Source of the DNA: DATLCI01 sp046714215
GTDB lineage: Bacteria; Acidobacteriota; Terriglobia; Terriglobales; Acidobacteriaceae
Length of the DNA: 23,762 nucleotides
Reading direction: 5' to 3'
NCBI GenBank assembly: GCA_046714215.1
Contig: JBKKBM010000228.1
Span: forward strand, 1-23,762
Shown here: one piece after another, positions 1-7,493 of the stretch
Numbering within the stretch: position 1 is the first letter of the stretch
How the letters are laid out: every line of letters begins with the position of its first letter
Program-made: the position numbers and the translations under genes
The notes under the pieces: generated by a model
What the model was told of the DNA's origin: nothing
Databases searched by the model: none
The model's input: the letters and a program-made list of their open reading frames with translations, nothing else

Positions 1-2
1 GC

Positions 3-584
3 TTTAACGAGCGCTGGTCCGCGAATTCGCTCTTCACGTACATTCACGCGGCTGATACGCGCACCGGTCTGCCGCCCAATATCGAAGGCGGCACGCCCGC
101 GCCGGATGGCTTCCTCAGCATCCGCTATGAGAGTCCGCGCCGCTGGTGGGTGGAGCCGTATCTCCATGCAGCGGCGCGCCAGGACCGGCTCTCTTCGCTC
201 GACCTGGATGACCGCCGCACCGGCAGTGCGCGTTCGCGTTCCAGCATCGCCAACTTTTTCCGCAATGGCGCGCGCGCGCGCGGCCTGATCGGCGCGGGAG
301 CCGACACCGCGTTCGGCACCGCCGACGACACCTTGCTCGCGACCGGCGAGACCTTGCTCCAGATCCAGGATCGGGTGCTGGGCGCGGGCGTACATTCGGC
401 GCCCCTGTATCGCGCCGTTCCCGGATACGTGACCTTCAATCTGCGGGGCGGGGTGCGCGTCGGAGAGCGGCAACGTCTGTTTGCCGATCTCGAGAACATC
501 GGCGACCGCAACTACCGGGGCATCAGCTGGGGCGTGGACGCTCCCGGACGCAGTTTCAGCCTGCGCTATACGGTGAGTTTCTAG
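3..584 (+). CDS. TonB-dependent receptor, C-terminal fragment (5' end outside window)
   Basis: The reading frame is open from the first bases of the window and ends at TAG 582-584, giving 193 C-terminal residues of a longer protein. The fragment alternates polar and hydrophobic residues like beta-barrel strands. It contains a LATGETLLQIQDRVLG-type extracellular-loop stretch, then FADLENIGDRNYRGISWGVD, and it ends in ...FSLRYTVSF, with the C-terminal aromatic residue typical of outer-membrane barrels recognised by the BAM machinery. The NIGDRNYRG segment matches the 'N(L/I)xDxxYR' signature near the end of TonB-dependent receptors. These proteins import siderophores, cobalamin or glycans across the outer membrane using TonB/ExbBD energy. 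The plug domain and TonB box are outside the window, so the substrate cannot be judged. No downstream partner gene is in the same orientation and close by. Confidence 0.85.
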   Translation, partial: FNERWSANSLFTYIHAADTRTGLPPNIEGGTPAPDGFLSIRYESPRRWWVEPYLHAAARQDRLSSLDLDDRRTGSARSRSSIANFFRNGARARGLIGAGADTAFGTADDTLLATGETLLQIQDRVLGAGVHSAPLYRAVPGYVTFNLRGGVRVGERQRLFADLENIGDRNYRGISWGVDAPGRSFSLRYTVSF

Positions 585-633
585 CTTAAGGCACTGTCGG
601 CTATCGGCCATCGTTGGTCCAAAAGCCGTTCCC

Positions 634-699
634 AACGCGGAGACGCGGAGAAAGCGAAAAAATCCACCACTAGAGGCACAGAGACACCGAGAAAACCCA
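634..699. repeat. Degenerate intergenic repeat (CTCTGTGCCTCTGTGGTG type, inverted orientation)
   Basis: On the minus strand this reads as a chain of short related units, GTGTCTCTGTGCCTC and TCTCCGCGTCTCCGCGTT. Similar units recur on the plus strand at 9526-9560, 10405-10453 and 11237-11262. Its period is irregular and it encodes nothing. It lies 50 bp after the receptor stop codon. Repeats of this wording are scattered through intergenic DNA of several phyla (from memory, not searched). The rest of the 401-bp gap 585-985 holds two small hairpins (778-808) and the candidate promoter at 925-940; I see no gene in it. Confidence 0.55.
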
Positions 700-777
700 A
701 AGGGCAACACAGAACCCGTACACGGTGCGCGGCGAGATTCGACCTGGGTGCTCCGCTCCGGTTAGCTCGAAAGTTTC

Positions 778-808
778 CTGATTTGGGAATCAGCGAATCC
801 GCCGATTC
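778..808. other. Two adjacent small hairpins upstream of the PEP-CTERM gene
   Basis: CTGATT (778-783) pairs with AATCAG (788-793) around a 4-nt loop, and GAATC (795-799) pairs with GATTC (804-808) around a 4-nt loop. Both are perfect but short. They could be an operator pair or part of a leader. There is no T-tract, so they are not a convincing terminator for the upstream receptor. Confidence 0.3.
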
Positions 809-924
809 TTGGCGCGGTAAATGTTTTGCATATAACCCGCAGCGCCGCTGGTGAGAGGATTCTAATCCTTCTAATCTTCCTTCCGTGTCAGGCTCTTAGC
901 TGTCCTCGAAATTCCGATAAAACG

Positions 925-940
925 TGGCCTTCGGCGTGCT
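925..940 (+). promoter_or_regulatory. Candidate sigma-54 (-24/-12) promoter for the PEP-CTERM gene
   Basis: TGGC at 925-928 and TGCT at 937-940 put GG (926-927) and GC (938-939) exactly 12 bp apart, the invariant spacing of RpoN promoters (TGGCACG-N4-TTGCW). The three bases after TGGC and the first T of TTGCW do not match. Transcription would start near 950, leaving about a 36-nt leader with GAGGGAG before ATG 986. Sigma-54 control of PEP-CTERM genes is known in some proteobacteria. A competing sigma-70-like pair (TTGGCG 809-814, 16-nt spacer, TATAAC 831-836) would give a leader of about 140 nt. Confidence 0.4.
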
Positions 941-985
941 CTTACCCAGGTAGTCCCATCTCGATCCGGGAACTGAGGGAGCACG

Positions 986-1366
986 ATGAAGAACGTCGTC
1001 AAAATCGTATTTCTGATCTTTACCGTCGTGGAAACTGCCGGCGCTGGCTCCTTTACGCTCGAAACTTTGCCGCCGGCGGCGTCAGGCCAAGCATCGGCGG
1101 CACCCGGTGGAAATTCTTATCTTCACGGCGCGGGCGTGCATACCTTCGCAGCGGCGCGCAGCTTCGACAATTATGGTTATATCGGGACCATGCATTTGAA
1201 TGACACCACGACCTTCAACCTGTCGACGGGGCCGACGGAAGTTGCAGTGCCGGAGCCAGCCACGCTAGTACTGTTCGGTTCGGGCCTGGCGGTGGCCGTT
1301 TTTCGCAAGCGTAGACGCGCCCACCGCTCTTTGCATGGCAGGAAATCAATCCCACTAAGCACTTAA
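986..1366 (+). CDS. Small PEP-CTERM sorting-domain protein
   Basis: A 126-residue secreted protein of unknown specific function. Residues 1-20 form a signal peptide (MKNVVKIVFLIFTVVETAGA). The middle is rich in Gly, Ala, Ser, Thr, His and Tyr, as in structural exopolymer-associated proteins. Residues 88-112 form a textbook PEP-CTERM signal: VPEP, a 15-residue hydrophobic helix (ATLVLFGSGLAVAVF), then RKRRR. Proteins with this tail are processed by an exosortase (EpsH family) and placed on the cell surface or in biofilm matrix; no exosortase gene is in this window. About 15 residues follow the Arg cluster, longer than usual, so the tail may be recently extended. ATG 986 is preceded by GAGGGAG at good spacing. 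The mature part is under 70 residues and shows no known domain. Confidence 0.8.
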   Translation: MKNVVKIVFLIFTVVETAGAGSFTLETLPPAASGQASAAPGGNSYLHGAGVHTFAAARSFDNYGYIGTMHLNDTTTFNLSTGPTEVAVPEPATLVLFGSGLAVAVFRKRRRAHRSLHGRKSIPLST

Positions 1367-1443
1367 ATATCAAGGCTTTGGACGGATACCAACATTCAAT
1401 CCGCAGTGGAACCGCAGTGAATTGTGAGCGCTACGCGTAAGCC

Positions 1444-1468
1444 CCAAACTGCACCTCAAGTTTGGAGG
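1444..1468 (+). promoter_or_regulatory. Shine-Dalgarno inside two alternative hairpins
   Basis: The ribosome-binding site GGAGG (1464-1468) lies 6 nt before GTG 1475 and fixes that start. CCAAACT (1444-1450) can pair with AGTTTGG (1459-1465), covering its first two bases. CCTC (1454-1457) can pair with GAGG (1465-1468), covering most of it. The two pairings exclude each other. Just upstream is a near-perfect tandem duplication, CCGCAGTGGAA / CCGCAGTGAA (1401-1421). Confidence 0.35.
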
Positions 1469-1474
1469 TTCACC

Positions 1475-2788
1475 GTGACTCGCGCATCTCATCTCATCGT
1501 TGTGGTTGCTTTTCTCGGTTTGGAAGCGTGGGCGCAAAGCTCCGCTTGCCGTACGATCGGAATCGTCTCCGATAACGATCATCTTCCTGCCAAATATCTT
1601 CGCGTCCAGTTGGCCTTCAACGGCGGGTTACAGGACGGGCACTTTTCCTTCGTCGACGGCGCCCTGGCCGACATCAGCGCAGACATCGCGGTGCGCGTAC
1701 GTCCCACCGTTTCCGGCAGTCCCTTCCGCTTGGCGGCGCGCGTCTCACGCACGTCCACCGGCGAGACTCGGGAAGCGCTCCACCCGGATACTTCTACGGA
1801 AGGTAAGCAGCGTGTGGTGCAGGACATCGTCCGCGCTATCCTCGATTTTTGCCCGACGCCCCGCTTCCAGACGGTGGTCGTGATCGCGCAACGGGAACCA
1901 GTGGTCGCGAGCCCGGTAGAGGATGGCTCAACGCCGGAGTCCCCGGAGTTGACGTGCCGCTTGGAGCCCGTCCACGAACTCAGCCTCTATTCCGCGACCT
2001 CGTCTCTGGATGAGCGCGACCTCCGCTCTGCGATCGTGAAAGATAAGCTTGCGCGCAAGCTCAACCTGCGCGCGGAGTTGGCCCCGGCCAATGGTGCGCA
2101 GATCACCGTGAAGCGCAACCTGGGCACGTCATTCTGGAGCTTCTCCGTAACGACTCCCGATGGCGGCTTCTGCCAGCGCGACCTCTTCATCCTGAAGATG
2201 GAAGATGCGCCCATCCGCCTGGCCCGCGGCATCGTCGCGGTGGTGGCAAACAGCCGCGACCAGGGAGCCTACCTCACTACAGTAGCGCCGGGCCCGCGCG
2301 ACTTCAAGGTAGAGGCCTTCGGCGGGCTGGCGACCGTAAAGCAAGGATTTGCGCTAGTGCTTTCCGTGAGTGGCAAAGAGCTGGTCATCACCACGCCGGT
2401 GGGCTTCGAGGTGGCTCGCATCCCGGCCAGCGCATTACAGGACGTCAGCACCACCGACTACTCTCCGGCGTTCCGCTCTGACTGGGAAGCCGATTTCGGG
2501 AACCACCTGGCAGGCGCGGACCCCGTGTCCGCGACGGTGGTGATCGCGGCGGCCACCGTCTACGCCACGCTGGGTCATCTGGGTTCTTTCAGCCAAAACC
2601 TCTTCCGCGCCGAGCATTTCCTCGGCGTCGCCTGGAAGGACGGAGCTACGGTAAAAACGGCGTCGTTCAAGGTGCGCGGTCGCGACACCAAGGTCCTTCG
2701 CGCCACTTTGGAGTCGATGGTGGAAGCCGCGCGCTTCGCCCCGTCCGCACCTAGCCCCGCCGGCACGCTGCTGGCGAAGGAGAAATAA
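1475..2788 (+). CDS. Secreted protein of unknown function
   Basis: A 437-residue protein I do not recognise. The chosen start, GTG 1475, has a strong GGAGG 6 nt upstream and begins directly with a signal peptide (MTRASHLIVVVAFLGLEAWA, cleavage likely before QSSA). An in-frame GTG at 1424 would add 17 non-hydrophobic residues and has no ribosome-binding site. The mature part is mixed alpha/beta with two Cys in the N-terminal third (C25, C126) and two more at 161 and 233, which could form disulfides in the periplasm. Residues 240-330 are strand-rich. Residues 350-420 include a Val/Ala-rich helix (VSATVVIAAATVYATLGHLG) and then a short beta segment FLGVAWKDG...ASFKVRGRD, followed by a helix that looks like a small separate domain. 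No catalytic motif is visible. The gene follows the PEP-CTERM gene by 108 bp, and a GC hairpin lies just past its stop. Confidence 0.75.
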   Translation: MTRASHLIVVVAFLGLEAWAQSSACRTIGIVSDNDHLPAKYLRVQLAFNGGLQDGHFSFVDGALADISADIAVRVRPTVSGSPFRLAARVSRTSTGETREALHPDTSTEGKQRVVQDIVRAILDFCPTPRFQTVVVIAQREPVVASPVEDGSTPESPELTCRLEPVHELSLYSATSSLDERDLRSAIVKDKLARKLNLRAELAPANGAQITVKRNLGTSFWSFSVTTPDGGFCQRDLFILKMEDAPIRLARGIVAVVANSRDQGAYLTTVAPGPRDFKVEAFGGLATVKQGFALVLSVSGKELVITTPVGFEVARIPASALQDVSTTDYSPAFRSDWEADFGNHLAGADPVSATVVIAAATVYATLGHLGSFSQNLFRAEHFLGVAWKDGATVKTASFKVRGRDTKVLRATLESMVEAARFAPSAPSPAGTLLAKEK

Positions 2789-2795
2789 AGGTGAT

Positions 2796-2823
2796 GCGCC
2801 GCGTCTGGAGAGGGACGCGGCGC
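2796..2823 (+). terminator. GC-rich hairpin after the secreted-protein gene
   Basis: GCGCCGCGTC (2796-2805) and GACGCGGCGC (2814-2823) form a perfect 10-bp stem with an 8-nt loop, starting 7 bp after the TAA at 2786-2788. No T-tract follows, so it may be Rho-assisted or only a 3'-end stabiliser. Its position argues that translation of the next gene begins further downstream. Confidence 0.5.
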
Positions 2824-2931
2824 GTATCTCGATCCGCACCCAGACGGCACTTCGCCATTGAGCCGCATCTCATGGGCCTAAGCTCCGGACTTGTCCGCTT
2901 AATTAGTGACAACGCCGGGGCGCGACTGCCA

Positions 2932-4233
2932 ATGCCCAAATTCACCCGTTCCAAGACCTTTCGTATCTTCTCCGCCATCGCGCTCGTGATGGTGACGGCG
3001 TGGTTTCTGATCGCGCTGTTCAAACCGAACATGAACTACCGGGTCAGCCCGCCCGCGGCGACGCTGGAGTCCCCGGAATTCTGGCGGATGCTGGAATCGC
3101 TGGCCGATGCTCGCCTGCATCCCAACAACCGCATTCAAGTCCTGCCCAACGGCGAGAATTACTACCAAGCCGAACTGCAGACCATTGCCCAGGCACAGCA
3201 AAGCATTCACCTGGAGATGTACATCTTCAATGACAGCGAGATCGGCAAGCGTTTTGTCGCGGCATTAGCGGAGCGCGCCCGGGCGGGCGTGCAGGTGCGC
3301 ATGGTGGTAGACGCCATCGGCAGCTTGAGCACCAGCAAAGACTTCTTTAAACCGGTGACGGATGCGGGCGGCAAGATCGAGTGGTATCACCCGGTGCGCT
3401 GGTACAACTGGGACAAGGCCAACAACCGCACGCACCGCGAACTTATCGTGATCGACGGCCGCAAGGCCTTCGTCGGCGGGGCCGGCGTCGGTGACCATTG
3501 GCTGACCGCGAAGGATGGCAAACCGCGCTGGCGCGACACCATGGTGTTTATCGAGGGGCCGGCGGTCTCCGCGCTGCAAGGCACGTTCGTCGAGAATTGG
3601 CTCGAAGCCTCAGGCGAAGTCATCAGCGACCCCGCGTTCTTCCCGATCATTACTTCTTCTGGAACCCAAGGTGACGGTGGATCCCCCGCGATGGTCGTCA
3701 ACAGCTCCGCCTCAGCCGGCGGCTCCACGCGCGCGCGCATCCTCTTTCAAACGCTCCTGGCCTCGGCCAAATCCACCATCTACATGAGCACGCCGTATTT
3801 TCTTCCCGATGACGATGCCCGCAACGACCTCATCAAAGCGGTCAAACGCGGGGTCACGGTGAAGATCATCACGCCGGGCAAGCAGAGCGACCATGCCGTC
3901 ACGCGCAGTTCGTCGCGGCGGTTGTACGGCGAACTTCTGGAGCATGGCGCGGAGATCTACGAGTACCAGCCGACCATGATGCACGCCAAGATCCTTATCG
4001 TGGACGGCAAGTGGAGCGTGGTCGGCTCCACCAACATGGATAACCGCTCCTTCGAGTTGAACGACGAAGTCAACCTCGCCGCGTTTGATGGCGAGATGTC
4101 GCGCCGGCTCACGGAAGACTTTATGGAAGACCTGAAGGCCTCACGCCGCGTCAGCTACGAAGAGTGGACGAAGCGTCCGTGGCGCGAACGCCTGACTGAG
4201 CAGCTGGGCTGGCTGATCGAGCGCCAGCAGTAA
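2932..4233 (+). CDS. Phospholipase D superfamily protein, cardiolipin-synthase-like
   Basis: A 433-residue inner-membrane-anchored PLD-fold protein. A helix at residues 10-29 (FRIFSAIALVMVTAWFLIAL) is followed by two PLDc domains at about 65-230 and 265-430. The second HKD motif is intact (H351-A-K353...D358, in MMHAKILIVDG), followed by the usual GSTNMDNRS. The first reads H168-R-E170...D175 (THRELIVIDG), with Glu where Lys is expected. Family members transfer phosphatidyl groups between phosphatidylglycerols to make cardiolipin, or hydrolyse phosphodiesters. The reading frame extends upstream to GTG 2791, but those 47 residues are Arg-rich, span the perfect hairpin at 2796-2823 and give no domain, so ATG 2932, directly before the membrane helix, is preferred; its ribosome-binding site is weak. 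The gene is convergent with the aminopeptidase, with 63 bp between stops. Confidence 0.85.
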   Translation: MPKFTRSKTFRIFSAIALVMVTAWFLIALFKPNMNYRVSPPAATLESPEFWRMLESLADARLHPNNRIQVLPNGENYYQAELQTIAQAQQSIHLEMYIFNDSEIGKRFVAALAERARAGVQVRMVVDAIGSLSTSKDFFKPVTDAGGKIEWYHPVRWYNWDKANNRTHRELIVIDGRKAFVGGAGVGDHWLTAKDGKPRWRDTMVFIEGPAVSALQGTFVENWLEASGEVISDPAFFPIITSSGTQGDGGSPAMVVNSSASAGGSTRARILFQTLLASAKSTIYMSTPYFLPDDDARNDLIKAVKRGVTVKIITPGKQSDHAVTRSSSRRLYGELLEHGAEIYEYQPTMMHAKILIVDGKWSVVGSTNMDNRSFELNDEVNLAAFDGEMSRRLTEDFMEDLKASRRVSYEEWTKRPWRERLTEQLGWLIERQQ

Positions 4234-4296
4234 ATTCATCCTCACCAATGCTTGTTCAGGGTGGACAGGAAGCGGATTTCGCGCTTGGCTGGGAAC

Positions 4297-6909
4297 TTAT
4301 GGCACCCTCGCCAGCCACTTTTCGAACTCCGGTCCCTGCTTCTGCTTGAACTCTACGCAGCTCGTGATCCGCTCGAGCGCCAGTCGTACGGTGCGCTCGG
4401 CGCCGGGAGCACGATGGTCGCGGAAGAAGTCTTCGATGTCCTTGCGATGATCGAGGTCGCAGTAGCCGCCCAGCGCCCCGACCGCGCCACCGCCACCGAA
4501 TGACACCACTTTCTCCCGCATCTCCACCCAATGCAGTTTGAGGAAGGCCCACGCCGTATCACGGGTTGCGGGATTCCCGATGAGCGTGCTCATAAATCCA
4601 ATGACATCCTGCGGCGGCATCTGGGGCGAGCGCACGAACTCAAGCGACCGCTTGACCAGCGCCGGATCGCGGAACTCCGCCAGGGTGAAGAGCAAACGCG
4701 AATACTGCTCGGGCGATTGCGCCTTCGTACTTTTGCCGGTCACGGCCGCGTAGATGCGGTCATAGAGCGCGGCGTCGCCATTCGCCGCTGCGATGGAGAA
4801 GGCCACGTTTGCCATGCCCGCATCTACGCTGCCGGGATCAGCCAGCGCCCGCTCGACTATGGCGCGCGCCCGCGCTATGCTGGCGGCTTCGCCCATGTCG
4901 CCCATCAGTGCGAATATCTGAGCGCGCAAGTTGCGCGTCTCATCCGTGTCATTCGTTTTCGGCTCTAGTCCCACGCGCTCCATCGCCGGACGCAGCACGC
5001 TCATCTGCCACGCATCGAACTTAGGACGGGTGACATCGTCCGTGAACGTCAAGCGTATCCCCGCTACCCGCCCGATCACCTGCTGCACCACCGCCGTCTC
5101 CTGGCTGTTGCGGAGTTTGCCGCTCAGATCGAGATAGTCGCCGATGGCCACGTTCCCGGTCCGCACCAGGGCCCACTGGTCGCCCAGCAGGACGATCGTC
5201 TCGGCGGGCGTGAGCTTGCTTTCGGCAGCGGCCGCTGAGATCTTGGCGAACATCGCGGGCGCATACGCCGTGCGGTAATAGCCGCTGGCCCCGGCATTGA
5301 TGAAACGCTCATCGCATCCGGCGAATACGATCTCGTGCGTAGGCTTGGTCATCAGCGAGCAGCTAGCCGGCCCCAAGCCCAGGCTGCGCGTGCATACCGG
5401 AATGTTCCACTGCGTATTCGGCACCCCTCTCGCCTGGGCCTCGCCACCAAAGCGCTCTTGCGTCAACTTGAGGAATGTCTTTCCGCCCCCGCAGGATGAA
5501 TCGACGGAGAGCAGCGGCACGCCCGGGTGGTCGACGAATGTCTGCATGATCTTGTCGACAGGCTTGCGCGAGGCCGCGGTCAATTGCGTCCACAGGTCTT
5601 CCGCGGTGGCATTGCCGTTCGCATGCTTCTGCAAATAGCGGTTCACGCCCTGGCGGAACGCCTCTTCCCCGACGTACGCCTCCACCATGCGCAGCACCGC
5701 TCCGCCTTTAGCATAGGCAACGCCGTCGAAGAGTTCCTTGATCTCCTCCGGCGTATTGCCATTGGCGCGGATGGGCCGCGACGACGCCAGCGAATCCTGC
5801 GTGATCACGAACGACGCCGAGAGTGCCCGGTTAACCGACTGGTCCCAAGCCTTATCCCATTCCGCCAGCGGCTTGAAGGTCATCCACGTGGCGAAGCCTT
5901 CGTTCAGCCACACGTTGTCCCACCACTGCATGGTGACAAGGTCGCCAAACCACTGGTGGGCCATCTCGTGCGCCACCACGCTGGCGACGCCGCGCTTGGC
6001 CCCTACCGACGCGGACTTCTCATCGATGAGCAGCGCGCGCTCCTTATAAAAGATCGCGGCAGTGTTTTCCATGCCGCCCCACTCGTAGTTGGGTATGGCC
6101 ACCATGTCCAGCTTCTTGAACGGATAACGGATACCGTAATAGCGGTTATAGTAACCGAGGAAGTTCTCCGCCGCCTGCAAGGCGAAGCGGCCCAGCTCTT
6201 TTTTCTCCGGCACCGCGCAGACGCGGATGGGCGTGCCATCCGCGGCGCCTTCCACGCAGCCGAAATCGCCGACCGCCAGCGCGACCAGATACGTCGAGAT
6301 CTTGGGCGACCGCGCAAACTCCAGGGTATGCTTGCCCGCACCTGGCCCGGCGATGGTGCGGAGCAGCGCGCCGTTCGAAATGGCGGTGTCCGCCGCGGCG
6401 GTCTCGACCGAGATGTCAAACGTGGCCTTGAACTCCGGCTCGTCAAAGCTGGGGAAGGCCATGCGCGCGTACGTGGCCTCGAACTGGGTGGCCGCATACT
6501 GCCGCCGCTCCGATTTCGTGCGATATAGCCCACGCAAATCGTCGCGCAACGGGGCGGAGAACTTCAGATGCAGTTCCGCCGCGCCCGCGGGAACGTTCGA
6601 CGCGACGGCGTTCTGCTGAAACTCGAGGACCGTCATCTCCTGCTCAGGCTGGGGCGTGACCTTGGCCACGATCTTCTTGCCCCCGGACATCACATACGCG
6701 TCGCTGATGCTCAACCCCACGGAATTCAACGTGATCGTCGGCGAAGCCTTGGCCAGCCGCAGCTGGATCTTCTCCTCGCCCGCGAATGTCCCCGCGGCAA
6801 TGTCTACCTGAAAGCGGATGGTGTAGTGCGAGGGCACGGCGTCTTTCGGCAGGCGCTGGGCAAAACCCATCGACGAGAACAGGCAGGCGATCAGAATCAG
6901 GTGTTTCAT
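4297..6909 (-). CDS. Secreted M1-family zinc aminopeptidase
   Basis: An 870-residue gluzincin that removes N-terminal amino acids from peptides, probably in the periplasm. A signal peptide (MKHLILIACLFSSMGFA) is followed by the N-terminal beta-saddle domain. The substrate-binding GGMEN (278-282, a variant of GAMEN) comes before the zinc site HEMAH with H314, catalytic E315 and H318, and the third ligand E337 in NEGFATW. The spacing HExxH-x18-E is canonical. From about residue 540 an ERAP1-C-like helical repeat domain runs to the end. The length is normal for the family. ATG 6909 is preceded by TACTCT (plus-strand 6917-6922) only 7 nt upstream and has no Shine-Dalgarno, so the mRNA may be leaderless. 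The gene stands alone, convergent with the PLD gene. The exact substrate cannot be inferred; ERAP/PepN-like breadth is likely. Confidence 0.93.
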   Translation of the reverse strand: MKHLILIACLFSSMGFAQRLPKDAVPSHYTIRFQVDIAAGTFAGEEKIQLRLAKASPTITLNSVGLSISDAYVMSGGKKIVAKVTPQPEQEMTVLEFQQNAVASNVPAGAAELHLKFSAPLRDDLRGLYRTKSERRQYAATQFEATYARMAFPSFDEPEFKATFDISVETAAADTAISNGALLRTIAGPGAGKHTLEFARSPKISTYLVALAVGDFGCVEGAADGTPIRVCAVPEKKELGRFALQAAENFLGYYNRYYGIRYPFKKLDMVAIPNYEWGGMENTAAIFYKERALLIDEKSASVGAKRGVASVVAHEMAHQWFGDLVTMQWWDNVWLNEGFATWMTFKPLAEWDKAWDQSVNRALSASFVITQDSLASSRPIRANGNTPEEIKELFDGVAYAKGGAVLRMVEAYVGEEAFRQGVNRYLQKHANGNATAEDLWTQLTAASRKPVDKIMQTFVDHPGVPLLSVDSSCGGGKTFLKLTQERFGGEAQARGVPNTQWNIPVCTRSLGLGPASCSLMTKPTHEIVFAGCDERFINAGASGYYRTAYAPAMFAKISAAAAESKLTPAETIVLLGDQWALVRTGNVAIGDYLDLSGKLRNSQETAVVQQVIGRVAGIRLTFTDDVTRPKFDAWQMSVLRPAMERVGLEPKTNDTDETRNLRAQIFALMGDMGEAASIARARAIVERALADPGSVDAGMANVAFSIAAANGDAALYDRIYAAVTGKSTKAQSPEQYSRLLFTLAEFRDPALVKRSLEFVRSPQMPPQDVIGFMSTLIGNPATRDTAWAFLKLHWVEMREKVVSFGGGGAVGALGGYCDLDHRKDIEDFFRDHRAPGAERTVRLALERITSCVEFKQKQGPEFEKWLARVP

Positions 6910-6916
6910 GGGCTAA

Positions 6917-6922
6917 AGAGTA
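6917..6922 (-). promoter_or_regulatory. Candidate -10 element, leaderless start of the M1 aminopeptidase
   Basis: TACTCT on the minus strand is separated from ATG 6909 by 7 nt (TTAGCCC). This is the spacing at which transcription would begin on the start codon itself. No purine-rich ribosome-binding site lies between them. It fits the pattern seen at six other genes in the window. Confidence 0.4.
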
Positions 6923-7078
6923 CCAAACGGGGGCGAGCCCGGCTAAGCTTCGGCCGTGGTCGGGCGACAGCGGTAAAGATTTCGCGCCCCTGAATCCCGA
7001 AAGGGGAAACTCTACAAATTCATGGTTGTTTCATTTGTGCGGTATCGAACATAGAGGCGGAATAATGCCACATTCCTC

Positions 7079-7360
7079 ATGCCTGACGTGCGCAAACTTA
7101 AGCTGGTAAAACGTCCCGATTTGGTCGGTTGGGGCTGCTCGAGCTGCGATTGGGGCTTCCGCATCCCCGCGAAGCTTAAGAGCGACTCTTTAGACGACCT
7201 CATTCGCCAGACTGAATCCATCCGCGACGCGGCTTTTGCCGCGCACGCGTGCTCCAGTCATCAGGAGCGCAAGAGCGCTGAAATCGGGGACGTAGGGATT
7301 TTAGATTTCCCCCCAGCATCATCCCCTATTTCCCCAAAGCGAACGAAGAGCAACGCATAG
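7079..7360 (+). CDS. Small Cys/His (zinc-finger-like) protein of unknown function
   Basis: A predicted 93-residue protein. W18-G-C20-S-S-C23-x-W begins a CxxC knuckle, and A-H56-A-C58-S-S-H61 closes it, giving CxxC-x32-HxCxxH, which could bind one zinc. Residues 35-55 are a charged helix between the two half-sites. Residues 70-93 look like a disordered Ser/Pro/Lys tail. The stop TAG 7358-7360 sits at the very edge of an inverted GTCATCC-type repeat, so the tail may have changed when the repeat arrived. ATG 7079 has no good ribosome-binding site; GAGGCGGA lies too far upstream. It is followed by signal peptidase in the same direction. I do not recognise a named family; DNA- or RNA-binding is possible but unproven. 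Confidence 0.55.
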   Translation: MPDVRKLKLVKRPDLVGWGCSSCDWGFRIPAKLKSDSLDDLIRQTESIRDAAFAAHACSSHQERKSAEIGDVGILDFPPASSPISPKRTKSNA

Positions 7361-7408
7361 ATCCTTCGACTGCGCGCTCCCGGTGGGTCGCCCTCCGCTC
7401 AGGATGAC
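7360..7408 (-). repeat. Intergenic repeat of the GTCATCC(T/C)GAGCG type, minus orientation
   Basis: Read on the minus strand it starts GTCATCCTGAGCGGAGGGCG and ends CAGTCGAAGGATC. Its start matches the copies at 17584-17637 and 23596-23649 (GTCATCC, then GAGCG), while the rest follows the more common '...AGTCGAAGGATC' subtype. It directly abuts the stop of the 93-residue gene and precedes lepB. Confidence 0.6.
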
Positions 7409-7493
7409 AGTTCGTCCAGAGAAGGTCATGCGCCGGATATTCCAAGAACTGCCTAAGCCATCTGCCCTATTCCCAAGGCAGGCGAATCGACAT

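Noticed and set aside
809..836. Sigma-70 promoter TTGGCG-N16-TATAAC upstream of the PEP-CTERM gene
   Set aside because: Reasonable by spacing but would leave a leader of about 140 nt; kept only as the alternative to the -24/-12 site.
826..1203. 125-codon plus-strand frame overlapping the PEP-CTERM gene start
   Set aside because: No ribosome-binding site, no domain, and it overlaps a gene with a clear signal peptide and sorting tail in another frame.
5527..6528. Long open frame (333 codons) on the plus strand
   Set aside because: Entirely antisense to the M1 aminopeptidase, whose motifs are intact; the peptide is Arg/His-rich shadow sequence typical of GC-rich DNA.
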